Shown: positions 9,824 to 19,292 of the stretch, one piece after another | How positions within the stretch are numbered: position 1 is the stretch's first letter | How the letters are laid out: every line of letters starts with the position of its first letter | Assembly: GCA_041391225.1 (NCBI GenBank) | Contig: JAWKOL010000007.1 | Coordinates: forward strand, 214,124-278,123 | Length of the DNA stretch: 64,000 bases | Reading direction: 5' to 3' | Source: RI-153 sp041391225 | GTDB taxonomy: Bacteria > Chloroflexota > Anaerolineae > Caldilineales > Caldilineaceae | Made by a program: the position numbers and the translations under genes | The notes under the pieces: model-generated | What the model saw: only the letters and a program-made list of their open reading frames with translations | Database searches by the model: none | What the model was told of the DNA's origin: nothing

Positions 9824-10242
9824 CGGATGGCTTAGATCCACCTCATGGTAACGCGGCGAAACGATGGAGAAGAGATTTAGGGATTGGGAGATTGAGGGAT
9901 TGAGATGTGGCAACAATCCCCCAGTCCCCAGTCCCGAATCTCCAGTCCCCAATCCCCCAAAACCCCTTCCAGATCGGCCCTTCTCAAAATGAGCTTTAGC
10001 GACAAGATATGGTAAAATGGACGGGTGCTCACAATTCGTTGGGCAGCCGGCGTTGCCTGCCCGGTCAGCGAATTGACGTGCCGGACATCAGTGTCGAGAA
10101 GTCGGGCTTCTGACTGCGCATCACAGGCAGGAGCGCAATCGCCAACACCGCACCTTCCCCGCCCTGACCCTCACGTGCAGCACAACAACCTACCAGCAAT
10201 CGGTTTGACAAACGATTTCATTCAACATTTGGAGGCATTTCA
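9824..10242. other. Intergenic region upstream of gap with GATTGGGAGATT-type repeat
   Basis: No gene is seen. At 9879-9960 the sequence is made of degenerate copies of ggattgggagatt-like units in both orientations, able to fold back on themselves. Similar units occur at 16232-16260. The rest carries the gap promoter region, and a clear GGAGG ribosome site lies about 10 bases before the gap start. Confidence 0.5.
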
Positions 10243-11253
<1,011 letters not shown>

Positions 11254-11262
11254 GCATTTCGG

Positions 11263-11327
11263 AATGCGGAGTGAGGACGGTTACACGCAGTGCCAGGCAC
11301 TGCGTGTAACCGTCCTCACTCCGCATT
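11263..11327. terminator. Perfect 32-bp palindrome after gap
   Basis: The arms 11263-11294 and 11296-11327 are exact reverse complements around a single central base, and TTTTG follows. Only the innermost bases need open to form a loop. The element is well beyond the size of an ordinary terminator stem. Confidence 0.8.
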
Positions 11328-11362
11328 TTGATTGAAGAGCCCTACTGCAAGGACGTAAAACC

Positions 11363-12541
11363 ATGCAAAAAAAGACAGTTCGAGACGTCGATTGGCAGGG
11401 CAAACGCGCATTGGTGCGCGTCGATTTTAACGTGCCGCAAGACGATCAGGGCAACATCAGCGACGACGCCCGCATTCAGGCGGCGCTGCCCACGATCAAC
11501 TACTTGCGCGAACATGGCGCTGCGGTCGTCCTCATGAGCCATTTGGGGCGCCCCAAGGGTGGCCCGGATCCGAAATACAGCTTGAAACCGATTGCCGAAC
11601 ACCTGGGCAGCCTGCTGGGTATCGACGTGCAGTTCGTGGACGAAGTGGTTGGCTCAGCGGCGGAGGCCGCGGCCAAGGCATTGCCTGCGGGCGGCGTGCT
11701 GGTTGTGGAGAACACGCGCTTTGAGAAGGGCGAAACCAAGAACGATGCGGCGCTCTCCGAGGCCATGTCAAAACTGGGCGACGTCTTCGTGAACGACGCT
11801 TTCGGCAGCGCGCATCGCGCCCATGCCAGCACCGCCGGTGTGGCCAGTCATCTGCCGGCTGTGGGCGGCTTCCTCATGGAAAAAGAGTTGGCGTTCCTGG
11901 GCGGCGCGCTGGAAGATCCCAAGCACCCGTTCGTGGCGATCATGGGCGGCGCCAAGATCAGCGACAAGATCACGGTGATCGAGAATCTGCTGGAAAAGGT
12001 CGATGCCATCCTCATCGGCGGCGGCATGGCCAACACCTTCCTGGCCGCGCAGGGCTACGACATGGGCAAGAGCCTGGTCGAACAAGAGGCGCTGGCCACG
12101 GCCGAGGATCTGCTGAGCAAGGGCGCGGGCATCATTTACCTACCCGTGGACCTGCGTGTGGCGGATCAGTTTGCCGCCGACGCCGCCAGCCAGGTGGTGA
12201 GCATCGAGGATGTCCCTGCCGGTTGGATGGCGCTGGACATCGGTGTGGCCACTATTGCGCACTACGCCAACCGGCTGTCGGGGGCACGCACAGTGGTGTG
12301 GAACGGGCCGATGGGCGTCTTCGAGTTCCCGTCCTTTGCCAAGGGGACCGTGGCCATCGCCGACATTCTGGCCAACCTGCAGAATGCCGTCACCATCATC
12401 GGCGGCGGTGACAGCGCAGCAGCCGTGCGGCAGGCGGGCCTGGAAGATCGCATGTCGCACGTGAGCACCGGCGGCGGCGCCAGCCTGGAATTCCTCGAAG
12501 GCAAGGAACTCCCCGGCGTGGCAGTGCTACAGGACAAATAG
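11363..12541 (+). CDS. pgk: Phosphoglycerate kinase
   Basis: The 392-residue protein is a complete PGK. It opens with 'RALVRVDFNVPQDDQG' (substrate domain), has 'LMSHLGRPKG', 'FVNDAFGSAHRAHAST', and the nucleotide-domain motifs 'MGGAKISDKI', 'WNGPMGVFE' and 'GGGDSAAAV'. It transfers phosphate from 1,3-bisphosphoglycerate to ADP. It lies 109 bases after gap and 6 bases before a small unknown gene, so pgk and that gene are almost certainly co-transcribed. No indels are visible. Confidence 0.97.
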   Translation: MQKKTVRDVDWQGKRALVRVDFNVPQDDQGNISDDARIQAALPTINYLREHGAAVVLMSHLGRPKGGPDPKYSLKPIAEHLGSLLGIDVQFVDEVVGSAAEAAAKALPAGGVLVVENTRFEKGETKNDAALSEAMSKLGDVFVNDAFGSAHRAHASTAGVASHLPAVGGFLMEKELAFLGGALEDPKHPFVAIMGGAKISDKITVIENLLEKVDAILIGGGMANTFLAAQGYDMGKSLVEQEALATAEDLLSKGAGIIYLPVDLRVADQFAADAASQVVSIEDVPAGWMALDIGVATIAHYANRLSGARTVVWNGPMGVFEFPSFAKGTVAIADILANLQNAVTIIGGGDSAAAVRQAGLEDRMSHVSTGGGASLEFLEGKELPGVAVLQDK

Positions 12542-12547
12542 ACCGAC

Positions 12548-12967
12548 ATGAGCTTTTTCAAGAGACTCGCCCAACTCTTCACCGGCGGCGGCAGTGGCGG
12601 CAACCGACGCACGTTGACCATCTACGTGCTCAGCCGACGCTGCAACGAACCGCTCAGCGCCGACGTCGATCTGCTCAGTTCGCTGAGCCAGGCCGAAGAA
12701 GCCGACGCCACCTACTACACACGCAAGGTGATCCAGAGCAGCGGCGCCAATCGCTGTTTCAGACAGGTGGAAGTGGAACTCTGGTTCGACAAAACGCGTA
12801 ACCTGCGCCGTCATGCAGTACAGGGCGGCAATTGGTTGACCGAAGCAGATTACGACGCCGAAGTGGAACGCTTCAACCGTCCTCCCGAAGAGGACCGAGA
12901 AGACGCCCCAGAAGAGGGCAACGCGCAGGACGAATCTGAAGCTCAAGCACCCAAACCATCCACTTGA
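12548..12967 (+). CDS. Small protein of unknown function between pgk and tpiA
   Basis: I do not recognise this 139-residue protein. It has a short basic N-terminus ('MSFFKRLAQLF') then Gly/Ser residues, a predicted alpha/beta core ('RRTLTIYVLSRRCNEPLSA', 'FRQVEVELWFDKTRNLRRHAV'), and a strongly acidic, Pro-rich tail of about 35 residues likely to be disordered. There is no signal peptide or membrane segment. Six bases separate it from pgk, and a hairpin follows before tpiA. The placement suggests a role tied to glycolytic gene expression or a simple structural gene of this lineage; that is inference only. Confidence 0.7.
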   Translation: MSFFKRLAQLFTGGGSGGNRRTLTIYVLSRRCNEPLSADVDLLSSLSQAEEADATYYTRKVIQSSGANRCFRQVEVELWFDKTRNLRRHAVQGGNWLTEADYDAEVERFNRPPEEDREDAPEEGNAQDESEAQAPKPST

Positions 12968-12972
12968 TCACC

Positions 12973-13018
12973 GATGGGAGCGGACGCAGCGCCATTTCAC
13001 GCTGTGTCCGCTCCCATC
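12973..13018. terminator. Hairpin between the small gene and tpiA
   Basis: Arms 12973-12991 and 13000-13018 pair over 19 bases with one mismatch, with an 8-base loop and a T-rich 3' flank. It may end or attenuate pgk transcripts before tpiA. Confidence 0.7.
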
Positions 13019-13043
13019 TTCATTTTTGTGATAGGAGTATGCC

Positions 13044-13808
13044 ATGCGGAAACCGATGATGGCCGGCAATTGGAAGATGAACATGGGGCCGGCAGAAGCC
13101 GAAGCGCTGGCCGTGGAAATCAAGAATCTAGTCGGCAGCAACGGCGTCGATTGTGTCGTGTGTCCGCCCTTCGTGTCGCTGCCAGCCGTGAAACAGGCGC
13201 TGGCGGGGACGGAAATCGCCGTGGGCGGCCAAAACGTTTACTTCGAAGACAGTGGCGCCTACACCGGCGAGGTCAGCGCGCCGATGCTGGCACAGTTGGC
13301 CGAGTATGTGATCATTGGCCACAGCGAACGCCGCCAATACTTCAACGAGAGCGACGCCGACGTGAACAAGAAGATCAAGGCCGCGCTCAAGCATGGGCTG
13401 ACGCCGATCATGTGCGTGGGCGAGAGCCTGGAACAGAACAAAGCCGGCGAAACGCAGAGTTTCGTCAGCAGCCAGGTGCGTGGCGGGCTGGAAGGCATCA
13501 GCGCCGCCGAGGTGACGACGTTGATCATTGCTTACGAGCCAATCTGGGCCATCGGCACCGGCCTGGCGGCCACGGCGGAGCAAGCAGGCGACATCTGCGG
13601 CAACGTGGTACGCAAGACGCTGGTCGAGATCTATGGCGCTGACGTGGCGGCGCAGGTGCGCGTCCTCTACGGTGGCAGCACCAAGCCGGGCAACATCGCC
13701 GAGATCATGCAGCAGGAAGACATCGACGGCGCGCTGATCGGCGGCGCGGCCTTGAGCGCAAGCAGTTACGCCGACATGGTGCGCATCACCGGCGAAGTGT
13801 ACGGCTAG
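13044..13808 (+). CDS. tpiA: Triosephosphate isomerase
   Basis: A 254-residue full-length TIM barrel with all catalytic parts: 'AGNWKMN' carrying the N-terminal Lys, 'IIGHSERR' with the electrophilic His (about residue 94), 'AYEPIWAIGTG' with the catalytic Glu and the flexible loop 6, and 'YGGSTKPGN' phosphate-binding region. It interconverts dihydroxyacetone phosphate and glyceraldehyde 3-phosphate. AGGAG stands 8 bases before the ATG. It completes the gap-pgk-tpiA cluster and is followed by a bidirectional hairpin. Confidence 0.97.
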   Translation: MRKPMMAGNWKMNMGPAEAEALAVEIKNLVGSNGVDCVVCPPFVSLPAVKQALAGTEIAVGGQNVYFEDSGAYTGEVSAPMLAQLAEYVIIGHSERRQYFNESDADVNKKIKAALKHGLTPIMCVGESLEQNKAGETQSFVSSQVRGGLEGISAAEVTTLIIAYEPIWAIGTGLAATAEQAGDICGNVVRKTLVEIYGADVAAQVRVLYGGSTKPGNIAEIMQQEDIDGALIGGAALSASSYADMVRITGEVYG

Positions 13809-13915
13809 GACAAGGTGGCCGAAAAGAGTTCATGAACTCCTGCGGAGTGAGCACGCCCACGTGCGGGTCTGCACGGTAAGCGCCACCCGGATGTCGGCCT
13901 AAAAACACTCAAAGT

Positions 13916-13958
13916 AAAATCCACGGAGGGCAGAAACACTCTGCTCTCCGTGGATTTT
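13916..13958. terminator. Bidirectional terminator between tpiA and the NarL-type regulator
   Basis: Arms 13916-13934 and 13940-13958 pair over 19 bases (one G-T position). A-rich and T-rich flanks give a T-tract on both strands, fitting convergent genes. Confidence 0.82.
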
Positions 13959-13996
13959 ATTTTCTGCCGCTATTGTCTGCCCTAGCCACACCCCCA

Positions 13997-14153
13997 GCCC
14001 CTAGAACCATAGGCGTTAAGTTAAGCGTCGTAGACACAAGTGCCGGGGACTTTTCGTCGCAGCGAGACGGGGTCATCACTCCTGGCGACTCGTCCAACAT
14101 GAAGTCCCCGGCACTTTCGCTGGTCCTTAACTTAACGCCGATGCCCCTAGAAC
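13997..14153. mobile_element. MITE-like palindromic element flanked by 11-bp direct repeats
   Basis: An 11-base direct repeat (gcccctagaac) at 13997-14007 and 14143-14153 brackets a 128-base unit whose ends are 14-base inverted repeats (ggcgttaagttaag at 14012-14025, complement at 14126-14139). Inside is a second inverted pair of 15 bases (14038-14052 and 14102-14116). There is no coding capacity; two short overlapping reading frames here do not resemble proteins. The layout is that of a non-autonomous transposable element with target duplication, but no transposase that could move it is in the window. Confidence 0.55.
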
Positions 14154-14158
14154 ACCCC

Positions 14159-14824
14159 CTAAACGATAATGCCCAACTCCTGCGCACGGGCCACCGCGGC
14201 CGTACGATTGTTGACCTCCAGCCTGGCGTAGATCCCAGAAAGCAGGTTGCGCGCGGTTGAGTGTTGCACATTCAGCCGCTGCGCCAATTCCAGCGTCGTC
14301 TCGTTTGGATATTCGACGCACAATGCCAGCACCTCCATCTGCCTGGGCGTCAGGAGTTGTCCCCGGTTGCGGGCGTTGGGCATCAACGGCGACAACGACT
14401 CACTGAAGTACATCGCGCCGCCCGCAATGTCACCGATCACTGCGCCGAGACGCTGTATGGCATGACGATCATCCTTCAAAATGTAACCACTGACACCGCA
14501 CTCAATTGCGTATGCCAGCAACGTCTTCCCTTTGTGCATCGTCATGAGCACGACATGCATCTCTGGATAACACTCAACCAATTGGGGGATCGACTGCAAC
14601 ACCGGAAAAGGCGTTGTGTCCGCCTGCGAGGTCGGGAGCGTGATATCCAACAGGAGGACGTCGACCGGCTGGCGTTCAAGAACCGGCATAATCTCGGCGC
14701 CGTAGGTGATGGCGGCAACAATCGAAATGTCTTTGTTTTGGCTTAGTCTTAGCTGGTAGCCATCCAGGATGCTCTGATGATCATCGACCATTGCGACACG
14801 AATCGCATTCACGGCGAACCTCAC
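14159..14824 (-). CDS. NarL/FixJ-type response regulator (orphan)
   Basis: This 221-residue protein has a receiver domain (about 8-128) with acidic pair Asp14/Asp15, phospho-acceptor Asp60 ('DVLLLDITL'), switch Thr95 and Lys117 ('GYILKDD'). A LuxR-type helix-turn-helix follows (158-215: 'LTPRQMEVLALCV', 'ELAQRLNVQHSTARNLLSGIYARL'). Phosphorylation by a sensor kinase would normally drive dimerisation and DNA binding. No histidine kinase is adjacent, so it is an orphan here. The stop codon lies six bases from the MITE-like element, which may have inserted at its 3' end. Confidence 0.9.
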   Translation of the reverse strand: MRFAVNAIRVAMVDDHQSILDGYQLRLSQNKDISIVAAITYGAEIMPVLERQPVDVLLLDITLPTSQADTTPFPVLQSIPQLVECYPEMHVVLMTMHKGKTLLAYAIECGVSGYILKDDRHAIQRLGAVIGDIAGGAMYFSESLSPLMPNARNRGQLLTPRQMEVLALCVEYPNETTLELAQRLNVQHSTARNLLSGIYARLEVNNRTAAVARAQELGIIV

Positions 14825-15006
14825 CTCGTAAGCGCAGCCCGAACCTGCGACAAAAACAGTACAAATGTCTACACAAAAGAAAATATATTTTATGTACAGC
14901 CAGTAAGGTACACGGTAGAATAAATACGTTCCTCACAGAAACGTAATCTTTTCCATACACTTTTCTAATCAATAACCCACAACCGCACGAACATCGAGGA
15001 ATTCCT

Positions 15007-15294
15007 ATGACGACCGACATCATCCGTGTAGCGGCTCAATCTCGCACATCTGCCGTGGCCGGCGCTATCGCCGGCAAACTCCGTGAAGAACGACAGGCCA
15101 TCGTCCAGGCCATCGGTGCTGGGGCCGTTAACCAGGCCATCAAGGCGACTGTGTTGGCTCGCTCCTTTGTGGCAGATGACGGGCTGGAAGTCTTCGTCAT
15201 ACCAGACTTTGCCGATGTTGATATCGAAGGCGCCGAGAAGACGGCATTGCGTTTCGTGATTCACACGAGACACACCGGCACACACGGCGATTAG
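15007..15294 (+). CDS. spoVS: Stage V sporulation protein S family (SpoVS)
   Basis: The 95-residue protein matches the SpoVS family from end to end: 'IRVAAQSRTSAVAGAIAGKL' then 'AIVQAIGAGAVNQAIKATV' and the closing 'DIEGAEKTALRFVIH'. SpoVS is a small Alba-like fold thought to bind nucleic acid; in Bacillus it affects septation and spore coat assembly, but it also occurs in bacteria that do not sporulate. There are no sporulation genes in this window, so a regulatory role is more likely. An AT-rich 180-base upstream region probably holds its promoter, and a terminator follows, so it is a single-gene unit. Confidence 0.9.
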   Translation: MTTDIIRVAAQSRTSAVAGAIAGKLREERQAIVQAIGAGAVNQAIKATVLARSFVADDGLEVFVIPDFADVDIEGAEKTALRFVIHTRHTGTHGD

Positions 15295-15323
15295 CGCCGC
15301 GCTGCTGAGATTTTCACTTCAAC

Positions 15324-15355
15324 AAACTCTGCCCAGATCACACGGCAGAGTTTTT
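15324..15355 (+). terminator. Rho-independent terminator of spoVS
   Basis: A 10-base perfect stem (15324-15333 with 15344-15353), 10-base loop, and a run of five T residues from 15351. Confidence 0.85.
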
Positions 15356-15463
15356 GATTGGCGAAAGGTCTGCGCCAGGTGGTTTGCTCAGATCGGGGCT
15401 TTGCTGTAAGCTGAACCGCGCTTCACAACGCTGCAACCCATCACGCCAATCGCATCTGTATAC

Positions 15464-16213
15464 ATGAATACGACGCTTGCGACCTTCGCACTTTTTGCCA
15501 TCCTGCTACTGATCCTCGCCTGGATGAGCCGCCAGGTGGGTCTGCTCACACAGGAAATCGTCTACCGGATCACAGGCTCAGCCGATCTGGCGATGGTTGT
15601 GCTTTTCCTGCTCTACCTGCCCGGCATTCTCATCCATGAAATGTCGCACTGGCTGATGGCCAAGATACTCGGCCTGAAAACAGGCAAGTTCCGTGTGTGG
15701 CCACGAAAAAAGGGGCAACACATTGGCATGGGCAGTGTCAGCGTGTCGAGTGGCGGCGCTGTGGTCGACAGCCTGGTGGGCCTGGCGCCACTCATCGTTG
15801 GTTCTGCTTTGGTGGCAATGGTTGGATCGCAGGTCTTTCAGAGCAACATGTTGCCCACAGTGTGGCAGGGCGGGGATTGGTGGCCCAACACACAGGCATG
15901 GATCTCGACCATCGCCAGGCAACAGGACGGTTTCCTGTGGTCGTATCTGCTGTTTACGGTAGCCAATGCCATGTTGCCCAGCAGCAGCGACCGCGAACCG
16001 CTGCGATCACTGCTGCTCTACATTGTCGTCTTTGGCGTGCTCTACATCCTCATCGACAGTTCAGGGCAGTTCTTCATGCAGGCTGCGACGTGGCTGGCCG
16101 GTCCTGTAGGGACGCTTGTCAACGCGCTGTTGCTGGTGACCCTCATCGATGTCGTCGTCCTCGCCTGCCTCTTCCTACTGCGTACGATGCTGGTGATATT
16201 GCGTCCACAGTAG
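15464..16213 (+). CDS. Multi-pass membrane protein with HEMSH metallopeptidase-like motif
   Basis: This 249-residue protein has about six hydrophobic segments and the motif H58-E-M-S-H62 inside a membrane helix ('GILIHEMSHWLMAKILGL'). That HExxH placement is typical of M50-type intramembrane or membrane-associated zinc peptidases. A later 'ANAMLPSSSDREP' segment could supply a third ligand (Asp) at the usual place of the family's N-x-x-P...D motif. The second substrate-loop region 'GSVSVSSGGAVVDSLVGLAPL' is like those of M50B relatives. Substrate is unknown. It stands alone, with its own upstream region, between spoVS and a convergent trpB2. Confidence 0.7.
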   Translation: MNTTLATFALFAILLLILAWMSRQVGLLTQEIVYRITGSADLAMVVLFLLYLPGILIHEMSHWLMAKILGLKTGKFRVWPRKKGQHIGMGSVSVSSGGAVVDSLVGLAPLIVGSALVAMVGSQVFQSNMLPTVWQGGDWWPNTQAWISTIARQQDGFLWSYLLFTVANAMLPSSSDREPLRSLLLYIVVFGVLYILIDSSGQFFMQAATWLAGPVGTLVNALLLVTLIDVVVLACLFLLRTMLVILRPQ

Positions 16214-16298
16214 AGAACCATCAAAATGGAGACCGGAGATTGGGAGATTAGGCGATTGGGATCTCGTTCCAACCGCCTGTTCTCTCAAGTGGCGTACG

Positions 16299-17672
16299 TC
16301 ATTGGCCAAACGACGGCAGATGCGACAGGCTCTCCTGGATGGCCGCTTCGGGGTAGTCGTAGTCGACCAGGTTCCCCGCCATGTACGATTCGTAAGACGC
16401 CAGATCGAAATGCCCGTGGCCGCAAAGGTTGAAGACGATAGTATTCGATTCGCCGCTTTCCTTGCATTTCAGCGCCTCTTGCATGGCGCCCCAGATGGCA
16501 TGGCTCGGTTCGGGCGCAGGCAGAATCCCTTCCGACCGTGTGAAGCTGATGGCGGCATCGAAGATCGCGCGCTGCTGCACGTTGACGGCCTCGATCAGGT
16601 TCGCCTCTTTCACCGCGCTGATCTGGGCGCTCATGCCGTGATAACGCAGACCGCCGGCGTGAATCGGCGCAGGGACGAAGTCGTGCCCCAAGGTGTGCAT
16701 CTTGATCAGCGGCGTCATCTTGGCGGTGTCACCGAAATCGTAGGTGTAGACGCCACGGGTCAGGCTGGGTGCGGCAGCAGGTTCCACAGCCACCACACGC
16801 GTCTTCTTGCCGTTGACGATGTTCTCGCGCAGGAAGGGGAAGGCGAACCCGCCGAAATTACTGCCACCACCAGTACAGCCGACGAGCACATCGGGCCAAT
16901 CCGCGCCGGCCAGTTCAAGTTGCTTGATCACCTCCTGGCCGATGACAGTTTGATGCAGCAGCACGTGATTGAGGACGCTGCCCAGCGCGTAGCGAGTGTC
17001 GTCGCGCATGACGGCATCTTCCACTGCCTCAGAGATGGCGATGCCCAGGCTGCCGGTGCTGTTGGGATCCCGTTCCAGGATCTGCCGACCGGCATTGGTT
17101 TCGGGGCTGGGGCTGGGTACCACCGACGCGCCCCATGTCTGCATCATCAGTTTGCGGTAGGGCTTCTGATCATAGCTTACGCGCACCATGTAAACCTTGC
17201 ACTCCAGGCCAAACATCTGGCAGGCAAAGGCGAGGGCGCTGCCCCACTGCCCCGCGCCCGTCTCTGTGGCCAGGCGCTTGACGCCTTCTTTCATGTTGTA
17301 ATAGGCCTGCGGCACAGCGGTGTTTGGCTTATGGCTACCCGCGGGGCTGGTGCCTTCGTATTTGTAGTAGATCTTCGCCGGCGTACCCAGCGCCTTCTCC
17401 CATTCGTAGGCGCGGAAGAGCGGCGTCGGTCGCCAGATGCGGTAGACGTCTTGTACTTCTTCGGGGATCTCGATGTAGCGCTCGGTGCTGACCTCTTGCT
17501 CGATCAGAGCCATTGGGAAGAGCGGGGCAAGATCGGCCGGGCCAAGCGGTTGACCGGTGCCGGGATGCAGTGGCGGCGGCATTTCCACACCGGCTGCGGG
17601 CAGATCGGCGTTGATGTTATACCAGTGAGTGGGCATGTCCTTTTCAGAGAGGACAAACTTCTTGATAGGCAT
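16299..17672 (-). CDS. trpB: TrpB2-type tryptophan synthase beta subunit
   Basis: The 457-residue protein is the long TrpB-like form (TrpB2), with the extra N-terminal segment before 'RPTPLFRAYEWEKAL'. The PLP-binding lysine is Lys115 in 'SPAGSHKPNTA', and 'VGCTGGGSNFGG' forms the phosphate cradle for PLP. It condenses serine with indole to tryptophan; TrpB2 enzymes often act as stand-alone indole-salvage proteins. No trpA or other trp gene is nearby, which fits that idea. The ATG at 17672 is chosen because GGAG lies at the right distance and the family begins at 'MPIKKFVLSEKDMP'; the open frame upstream shows no conservation. Confidence 0.93.
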   Translation of the reverse strand: MPIKKFVLSEKDMPTHWYNINADLPAAGVEMPPPLHPGTGQPLGPADLAPLFPMALIEQEVSTERYIEIPEEVQDVYRIWRPTPLFRAYEWEKALGTPAKIYYKYEGTSPAGSHKPNTAVPQAYYNMKEGVKRLATETGAGQWGSALAFACQMFGLECKVYMVRVSYDQKPYRKLMMQTWGASVVPSPSPETNAGRQILERDPNSTGSLGIAISEAVEDAVMRDDTRYALGSVLNHVLLHQTVIGQEVIKQLELAGADWPDVLVGCTGGGSNFGGFAFPFLRENIVNGKKTRVVAVEPAAAPSLTRGVYTYDFGDTAKMTPLIKMHTLGHDFVPAPIHAGGLRYHGMSAQISAVKEANLIEAVNVQQRAIFDAAISFTRSEGILPAPEPSHAIWGAMQEALKCKESGESNTIVFNLCGHGHFDLASYESYMAGNLVDYDYPEAAIQESLSHLPSFGQ

Positions 17673-17870
17673 ACGGCGCTCCAATCTGATGAGAAATGGT
17701 AAATGACGTTTTCCGCGCACGGCGGAGCGAGGTTGTCTTCCAAGCGGTTGATTTTGAGTATCGGAGACAACACAAGCGAGTTCACTGGCGGGGATGCCGG
17801 CGGATATCTCTATTTTATCACCGGAGATTGCTGAAGGAAAACGACAAATAACAAAATCCTGGACAAAACA

Positions 17871-17902
17871 AAAAGGACCAGACTCCATTGTCTGGTCCTT
17901 TT
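17871..17902 (-). terminator. Rho-independent terminator of trxA
   Basis: A 12-base perfect stem (17871-17882 with 17891-17902), 8-base loop; on the minus strand the stem ends in a T-run. It sits 17 bases past the trxA stop. Confidence 0.85.
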
Positions 17903-17919
17903 GCTATCGTCGATTGGGT

Positions 17920-18246
17920 CTAGCCCAAGTGAGCGCTTAGCTTGCTGCGAAGCTGTTCCTTGGGCTGGTAGCCAACGATGGTGGCAACGGGCTGCCCACC
18001 CTTGAAGAGCATCAGGGTGGGGATGCTCATAACGCCGAAGGCCATTGCCGTGGACTGATTCTCGTCGACGTCCAACTTGCCTACGACCATCTTGTCGCTC
18101 ATCTCAACAGCCAGTTCTTCGAGGATCGGGGCGATCATCTTGCACGGCCCGCACCATTCGGCCCAAAAATCGACCAACACCGGCTTGTCGGCGTTGACGA
18201 CTTCGTCTTCAAAAGTAGCATCCGTCACATGGATTGGCTTGCTCAT
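17920..18246 (-). CDS. trxA: Thioredoxin
   Basis: A 108-residue classical thioredoxin. The redox motif W-C-G-P-C is at residues 31-35 ('VDFWAEWCGPCKMIAPIL'), and the cis-proline lies in 'VMSIPTLMLFKGG'. It reduces protein disulfides using electrons from thioredoxin reductase. The start at ATG 18246 is preferred over an in-frame GTG four codons upstream because GGAGG overlaps that GTG and is correctly spaced for the ATG. It is a single-gene unit with its own terminator. Confidence 0.96.
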   Translation of the reverse strand: MSKPIHVTDATFEDEVVNADKPVLVDFWAEWCGPCKMIAPILEELAVEMSDKMVVGKLDVDENQSTAMAFGVMSIPTLMLFKGGQPVATIVGYQPKEQLRSKLSAHLG

Positions 18247-18504
18247 TGTGTCCTCCACACTGATAGCAGATTTGCGTACTGGTCAATAACAAGTGCATTT
18301 GATAGACCCATTGAACACGCCTTGTCGCGTCTCCGCTACGGGCAATCACATGCAACAAGAGTCTAATTTTACTGCACAAGAACAGCAAGGTGCTGTGAAT
18401 TCAACTACAAAAAACATAGTACTGATGCCGAGGCATTTTGTCAAAGCGAAAAGGCCTTCTGTCTGTTCTTTTCTACCTTCGTGGATCGCTTTTTCTGGTT
18501 TCTT

Positions 18505-19091
18505 CTAAGAAAGCCGATTCTTGCCCCGTCTACGCAAGAACTCGGCAAATTCGGCTCCGTCCAGTTTGTGTTCGTTACGCGCTGTCGCGGCAGTCGACAG
18601 CCCATCCGCTGAAACAGGGCGCAGGTGAAGCAGAATCCGCCCGACTGCGTCGATGCCAGCATCAAAGAAGAGAGGCATCAAGGCTGCATCGCCGGGCAGG
18701 TTAACCACCAATGTACGCCCGCGGATCCCCGCAGTTCCGCGATCAAGTACGGCGTCTTCGTTGACTGCCAGGGCACGCCTTCGCATTAGCTCGGGCAAGG
18801 CGGGCGTCAGCCGCTCGATCACCGCGGACGTGGCCTCAGGGACGGTCTCAGCCTGACTCAGCCCCGGCGCGGGAAGGTGCCGCCAACCGTCAGGATCAGA
18901 TCGATCTCTTCCTCGTCGCACCAACGGCGCAGAATCTCCTCGATCCAGTGACGTTGACCGCCGATGATCTGCTGATGAAGCAGGATTGCATCTGTCAAGT
19001 ACTGGCGCAGTCGATCCACCAACGGCGCGGAAACCGTCTCCGCGCTGAGCGCATCGTCTGAAACAATCAAGATAGCGGTTCGCACCACCAT
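18505..19091 (-). CDS. MogA/MoaB-like molybdopterin-binding domain protein (frameshifted)
   Basis: The reading frame from ATG 19091 begins 'VVRTAILIVSDDALSAE' and reaches 'EEIDLILTVGGTFP'. It then shifts, and the rest of the domain continues in another frame: 'APGLSQAETVPEATSAVIERLTPALPELM' and 'LVVNLPGDAALMPLFFDAG'. A single C missing near 18872 would join them. This is the MogA/MoaB/CinA-N fold that adenylates molybdopterin in molybdenum-cofactor synthesis. The family's 'GGTG' is here 'GGTF', so activity is uncertain. An FmdE-like protein elsewhere in the window also relates to molybdenum/tungsten enzymes. The gene lies between trxA and the end of the ribosomal cluster. Confidence 0.7.
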
Positions 19092-19236
19092 TGCGCATCA
19101 CTCTCCCAAGACAGAACGGCGTAGTTGACCGGTGTACCCGTCAGTGTTGGCACGGATCAGCATTAGGTTGTTCAGCGCAAGATCTCCGTCCCGTAACAGG
19201 CACTAACTCGACGCTTCTCGCGCTCACCAACAACGA

Positions 19237-19260
19237 AGCGGTGGCCCACTGGCCACCGCT
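19237..19260 (-). terminator. Hairpin after rpsI at the end of the ribosomal super-cluster
   Basis: A 10-base perfect stem (19237-19246 with 19251-19260) with a 4-base loop, about 30 bases past the rpsI stop. There is no clear T-run, so termination may be weak. Confidence 0.5.
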
Positions 19261-19292
19261 CCCATAGTTCTCTTCTGTGTCGCCGAACAGGT

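Noticed and set aside
13957..14271. Two small overlapping frames on either strand near the NarL-type regulator
   Set aside because: They are made up of the inverted-repeat element and the end of the regulator gene; the two mirror each other, as expected for a palindrome.
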